NCBI GenBank assembly: GCA_913776795.1
Contig: CAJYRH010000240.1
Span: forward strand, 1-8,030
Direction: 5' to 3'
Length of the DNA: 8,030 nt
From: an uncultured Pseudorhodoferax sp.
GTDB lineage: Bacteria; Pseudomonadota; Gammaproteobacteria; Burkholderiales; Burkholderiaceae
The translations under genes were made by a program, and so were the position numbers. The notes under the pieces are model-generated. The model had not been told where the DNA came from. It saw only the letters and a program-made list of their open reading frames with translations, and made no database searches. Shown piece after piece: positions 5,929 to 8,030 of the stretch (positions within the stretch are counted from its first letter, which is position 1; each line of letters begins with the position of its first letter).

Positions 5929-6656
5929 TTGCGCAGTTCTTCGGCGAAGTAATGTTCCAGCCGCTGGAGCAGCCCGGCGTGGTCGGCCTCCGGCGCGAAG
6001 CGCTCGCCGAGCCGCACCGTGAAGGCCATGGGGAATTGCGGCGCACGCCAGATGGGCCAGCCCTTGCGCAGGTAGTCCGTATCGGTCTCGATGAACACGG
6101 TCTGGATCGGCACCTGTGCCATGTGGGCCATCAGCGTGATCCCGGGACGGAACGGGTTGACGGGCGGCGCGACCGTGCGCGTTCCTTCGGGGAACAGCAC
6201 GAGCTGGCCACCGGCGCGCAGGTTGTCCACCGCGCCGCGGATCATGCCGCGTGGCGGGTCGTTGCGGATGTAGCGCGCCATGCGGGCGCCGGCGCCGAGA
6301 AAAGGGTTGCGCATGAGGCTGGCGCGCATGATGCAGATGCCGCGTGGCACGCGCGCGACGACCAGCAGTGCATCCAGCATGCAGGGATGGTTGGCCGCGA
6401 TGATCAGGCCCTGGTCGCGCGACAGCACGTCCAGCGCCTCGTAGTCGATGCGCATCAGGCCAAGCCACTGCGCGCAGGTCCAGAACCCGCGGTAGACGGA
6501 GGAGATCGCCGCGCGGCCGACCACCGTGCCGTGCGCGCGCGGCAGCAGCGGATACAGCAGCATGCACACCAGATTCCACGTCAGCGACATGGCGCCCAGG
6601 TGCGCCAGGAGAAGATAGAACAGCGCACACTGCCAGAGTCGGCGCAGCATGCTCAT
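5925..6656 (-). CDS. Lysophospholipid / 1-acylglycerol-3-phosphate acyltransferase-like protein (PlsC family)
   Basis: A 243-residue LPLAT-family acyltransferase. The catalytic NHx4D motif is intact as NHPCMLD (His90, Asp95), and the glycerophosphate-binding FPEGTR is at 155-160. A hydrophobic N-terminal segment (about 9-37) would anchor it to the inner membrane. It would transfer an acyl group, here plausibly the aryl polyene or a fatty acid from ACP, to a lipid or sugar acceptor. The start is taken at ATG 6656; ATG 6650, two codons on, is equally possible because neither has a good Shine-Dalgarno. It lies 58 nt after the MipA gene and is followed by the glycosyltransferase. Acyltransferases of this kind are regular members of aryl polyene clusters. 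A housekeeping PlsC role is less likely in this context. Confidence 0.9.
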   Translation of the reverse strand: MSMLRRLWQCALFYLLLAHLGAMSLTWNLVCMLLYPLLPRAHGTVVGRAAISSVYRGFWTCAQWLGLMRIDYEALDVLSRDQGLIIAANHPCMLDALLVVARVPRGICIMRASLMRNPFLGAGARMARYIRNDPPRGMIRGAVDNLRAGGQLVLFPEGTRTVAPPVNPFRPGITLMAHMAQVPIQTVFIETDTDYLRKGWPIWRAPQFPMAFTVRLGERFAPEADHAGLLQRLEHYFAEELRK

Positions 6657-6666
6657 GCACGATCGC

Positions 6667-6681
6667 CGTTGCGACGCAACG
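6667..6681. repeat. Palindrome upstream of the acyltransferase gene
   Basis: CGTTGCG-A-CGCAACG has two perfect 7-bp arms around a single base. It lies in the 58-bp gap between the MipA and acyltransferase genes, 11 bp before ATG 6656. As DNA it has the symmetry of a dimeric regulator site; as RNA it would fold only a 5-bp stem. It has no T-tract, so it is not an intrinsic terminator. Function unknown. Confidence 0.4.
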
Positions 6682-6714
6682 ACGGCTCCCGATGATGGCG
6701 CGGCACGTTCCAGC

Positions 6715-7608
6715 TCAATCCCTGTCCAGCACCCGCGCTGACGAGGTGGCCAGGATCCACGACACGCCGATGCCGGCCGACAGCGCGCCACTGCGGCGCA
6801 TCAGCGGGCTGTCGTCGAACACCGCGCCATCGAGCCGGTCGTAGCGCACAAATGCGCCGATCCAGGTGTTGCCGAAGCGCCGCGAGGTCGAGGCCAGCGC
6901 CTGCCAGCCACCGTAGCCGCCGCGTGCGGTGTAGGCCGGGCGGCTCGCCGTGGCATCGCCGGCGCCGACGCCGTAGAAGTACGCGTGGTTCCTGCGGTCA
7001 CCGAACACGGGGCCGCTCAGGAGGCCGACGTTCCAGCCACCGGCGACCGGGGCGAGGTCCAGGTTCAGATGCGGCGAGAAGGTCGTTCCGGCAAAGCGCG
7101 GCGATTTCTCCAGCGTGAAGGCCGCGCGCACGGGCAGCCGCAGGTCCAGCTTCCAGCGCGCGTGCGCAGAACGCGCCAACTCCAGGTTGAGGTTGGGGCC
7201 GATCTCGGCCAGCCCCTTCAGGTTGCGCATGCCACGGCGTGCGTCGTTGTCCTTGCTGCGGGATGGGGCCGAGGCGGCCAGGCTCAGATCCAGTTTCGCG
7301 CGCGGCGTGTCCAGCAAGACGGCGCGGGCGCCATCGCGGTCGGCACGCAGCCAGTCGCCGCGGTAGACGATGTAGGGCAATGGCAGCACGTAGTTGCGAC
7401 CCTGGTCGGCGCCGCGGTAGTCCGGCAGGCGCAACGCGGCGACACCCAGCCCGACTTCCCAAAGCGGGCGCTGGCCTGCTGCGATGGCGTCGTCGACAAC
7501 GGGCCCGGCTGTGACAGGGTCTGAGGCCAGTACCGCGACGGGAACGGCTGCGGCCACCACGGCCAACACGGCCTGCACGGCCTGCAGCGGGCGACGGCGC
7601 GTGCGCAT
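6715..7608 (-). CDS. MipA/OmpV-family outer-membrane protein
   Basis: A 297-residue exported beta-barrel protein. From ATG 7608 it has a clear signal peptide: basic MRTRRRPLQ, a hydrophobic core to about residue 27, and likely cleavage after Ala28 (VLA/SD). The mature N-terminus PLWEVGLGVAALRLPDYRGA and the following NYVLPLPYIVYRGDWLRAD are characteristic of the MipA/OmpV family. Alternating amphipathic strands follow to GIGVSWILATSS. MipA of E. coli is a scaffold for murein enzymes, and other members affect envelope permeability; the exact role here is unknown. ATG 7608 is preferred over ATG 7641 because it has GAAGG 4 nt upstream and a more typical signal peptide. The protein ends in a polar tail (ARVLDRD) instead of the terminal aromatic residue common to outer-membrane barrels. 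It is first in the minus-strand operon, 58 nt before the acyltransferase, and may be transcribed with it. Confidence 0.87.
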   Translation of the reverse strand: MRTRRRPLQAVQAVLAVVAAAVPVAVLASDPVTAGPVVDDAIAAGQRPLWEVGLGVAALRLPDYRGADQGRNYVLPLPYIVYRGDWLRADRDGARAVLLDTPRAKLDLSLAASAPSRSKDNDARRGMRNLKGLAEIGPNLNLELARSAHARWKLDLRLPVRAAFTLEKSPRFAGTTFSPHLNLDLAPVAGGWNVGLLSGPVFGDRRNHAYFYGVGAGDATASRPAYTARGGYGGWQALASTSRRFGNTWIGAFVRYDRLDGAVFDDSPLMRRSGALSAGIGVSWILATSSARVLDRD

Positions 7609-7934
7609 CAGGCCTTCGCGCCGGTGGTGGCGCGCCTGCATTGCTTGCTTCGATGGAACAATGGGAGTCTCCGGAACGCTGGGTGGGTGACCCCATCCTG
7701 ACGCGGGCGATTCTCCACGGTTTTGCAGGCGCCTTTGTCCGGCCAGGCCGGCGCTGCAGCGGCAGCCTCACGCCCGGCAGCGCGCCGGACCGCCAGGGGC
7801 AGCCATGATCGCGCGCCGGGGGTGGACATCGGCACTGGCTGCAGGGCGCATGGCGGCTTGATCCGGCAACGCCACCATGCTGTGCTGCGCGTGTTCCTCG
7901 CGCACCCGGTGGCCCGACACAACCGTGGGCGTGC
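7609..7934. other. Intergenic region holding the leader and probable promoter of the minus-strand operon
   Basis: No convincing gene lies here; frames open on both strands have no recognisable motif. The region must contain the start of the minus-strand transcript that begins with the MipA gene. I could not identify a confident -35/-10 pair. An imperfect inverted repeat, CCGGC-GCTGC (7748-7757) against GCAGC-gc-GCCGG (7777-7788), has a 2-nt bulge and a 19-nt loop; in such GC-rich DNA it may be chance. The MipA ribosome site GAAGG is at 7613-7617, minus strand. Confidence 0.5.
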
Positions 7935-7972
7935 AAACGACAAAGGGCGACCGGCATCACTGCCGGCCGCCC
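7935..7972 (-). terminator. Rho-independent terminator of the tRNA-Pro transcript
   Basis: On the minus strand GGGCGGCCGGCA (7972-7961), loop GTGA (7960-7957) and TGCCGGTCGCCC (7956-7945) form a 12-bp stem with one G-T wobble. It is followed by the T-rich TTTGTCGTTT (7944-7935). It begins 20 nt after the tRNA CCA end, so it most likely ends the tRNA transcript and separates it from the MipA operon. Confidence 0.85.
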
Positions 7973-7992
7973 TCGGCCTTCATCCTGCCATG

Positions 7993-8030
7993 TGGTCGGA
8001 GCGATAGGATTCGAACCTACGACCCTCTGG
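7993..8030 (-). tRNA. tRNA-Pro, 3' half (truncated by the window edge)
   Basis: The minus strand shows bases 39 to 76 of a tRNA: the 3' side of the anticodon stem (CCAGA), a 5-nt variable loop (GGGTC), a T arm GTAGG-TTCGAAT-CCTAT with one G-T pair, the acceptor strand CGCTCCG, discriminator A and an encoded CCA. Acceptor base 72 is G, implying a C1-G72 pair, which together with A73 is characteristic of bacterial proline tRNA. The anticodon lies outside the window; UGG is my guess from the stem sequence. The 5' half is to the right. Confidence 0.85.

Noticed and set aside
7609..7641. Alternative MipA start at ATG 7641
   Set aside because: It would put eleven extra residues (MQARHHRREGL) before an already complete signal peptide, and its upstream region has a weaker ribosome site. 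Not fully excluded.
7672..7700. GGGTGGGTGACCCC as a possible hairpin or operator
   Set aside because: Only four base pairs in arms of very GC-rich DNA; not distinguishable from chance.
7608..7943. Minus-strand 111-codon frame, and a plus-strand 94-codon frame at 7723-8007, in the intergenic region
   Set aside because: Neither shows a motif or a good ribosome site. One overlaps the MipA start region, and the other runs through the terminator and into the tRNA.
1..8030. CRISPR arrays, insertion sequences, phage genes, toxin-antitoxin pairs or defence systems
   Set aside because: No spaced direct repeats, transposase-like protein, terminal inverted repeats or defence domains were seen. The contents are explained by pigment and envelope genes.

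Overview
The window is GC-rich (roughly two thirds to 70% G+C by eye) and densely coded. The genes are linked by ATGA/GTGA-type overlaps, and a proline tRNA of a form I associate with betaproteobacteria lies at the right edge. Codon use and family resemblances fit a Gram-negative betaproteobacterium, most likely Burkholderiales of the Comamonadaceae kind. That placement is inference. Base composition is uniform and no insertion sequence, phage gene or CRISPR array is visible.

The content is part of an aryl polyene (xanthomonadin-like) pigment cluster arranged as two convergent operons. The left, plus-strand operon (1-2962) carries the last 58 codons of an unidentified gene, an ApeP-type hotdog 3-hydroxyacyl-ACP dehydratase, a FabG-type 3-ketoacyl-ACP reductase (the ApeQ role), and a flavin-dependent halogenase-like oxidoreductase. 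Successive genes overlap by 7 nt, overlap by 4 nt, then are 2 nt apart.

The right, minus-strand operon reads, in transcription order, MipA/OmpV outer-membrane protein (7608-6715), lysophospholipid acyltransferase (6656-5925), family 2 glycosyltransferase (5866-5090), PAP2-superfamily membrane protein (5090-4413), acyl carrier protein (4399-4154) and a FabF-type beta-ketoacyl-ACP synthase (4157-2949). The last genes of the two operons overlap tail to tail by 14 bp, leaving no intergenic terminator.

Right of the MipA gene, about 380 bp without a convincing gene holds the operon's leader and probable promoter. It also holds a strong intrinsic terminator (7945-7972 stem), which serves the partial minus-strand tRNA-Pro at 7993-8030.

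A likely division of labour: the synthase, ACP, reductase and dehydratase form an iterative type II polyketide cycle (condense, reduce, dehydrate) that builds a conjugated polyene on an aryl starter. The halogenase-like flavoprotein could modify the aryl head. The acyltransferase, glycosyltransferase and PAP2 protein could attach the chain to a lipid or sugar-lipid carrier in the envelope. The starter ligase, exporter and other usual partners are not here and would be expected to the left. The main points of interest are the halogenase-like enzyme with an altered halide-loop region, a 21-codon mini-ORF that bridges two genes by start/stop overlaps at both ends, the PAP2 protein with non-canonical motifs, and the tRNA boundary.
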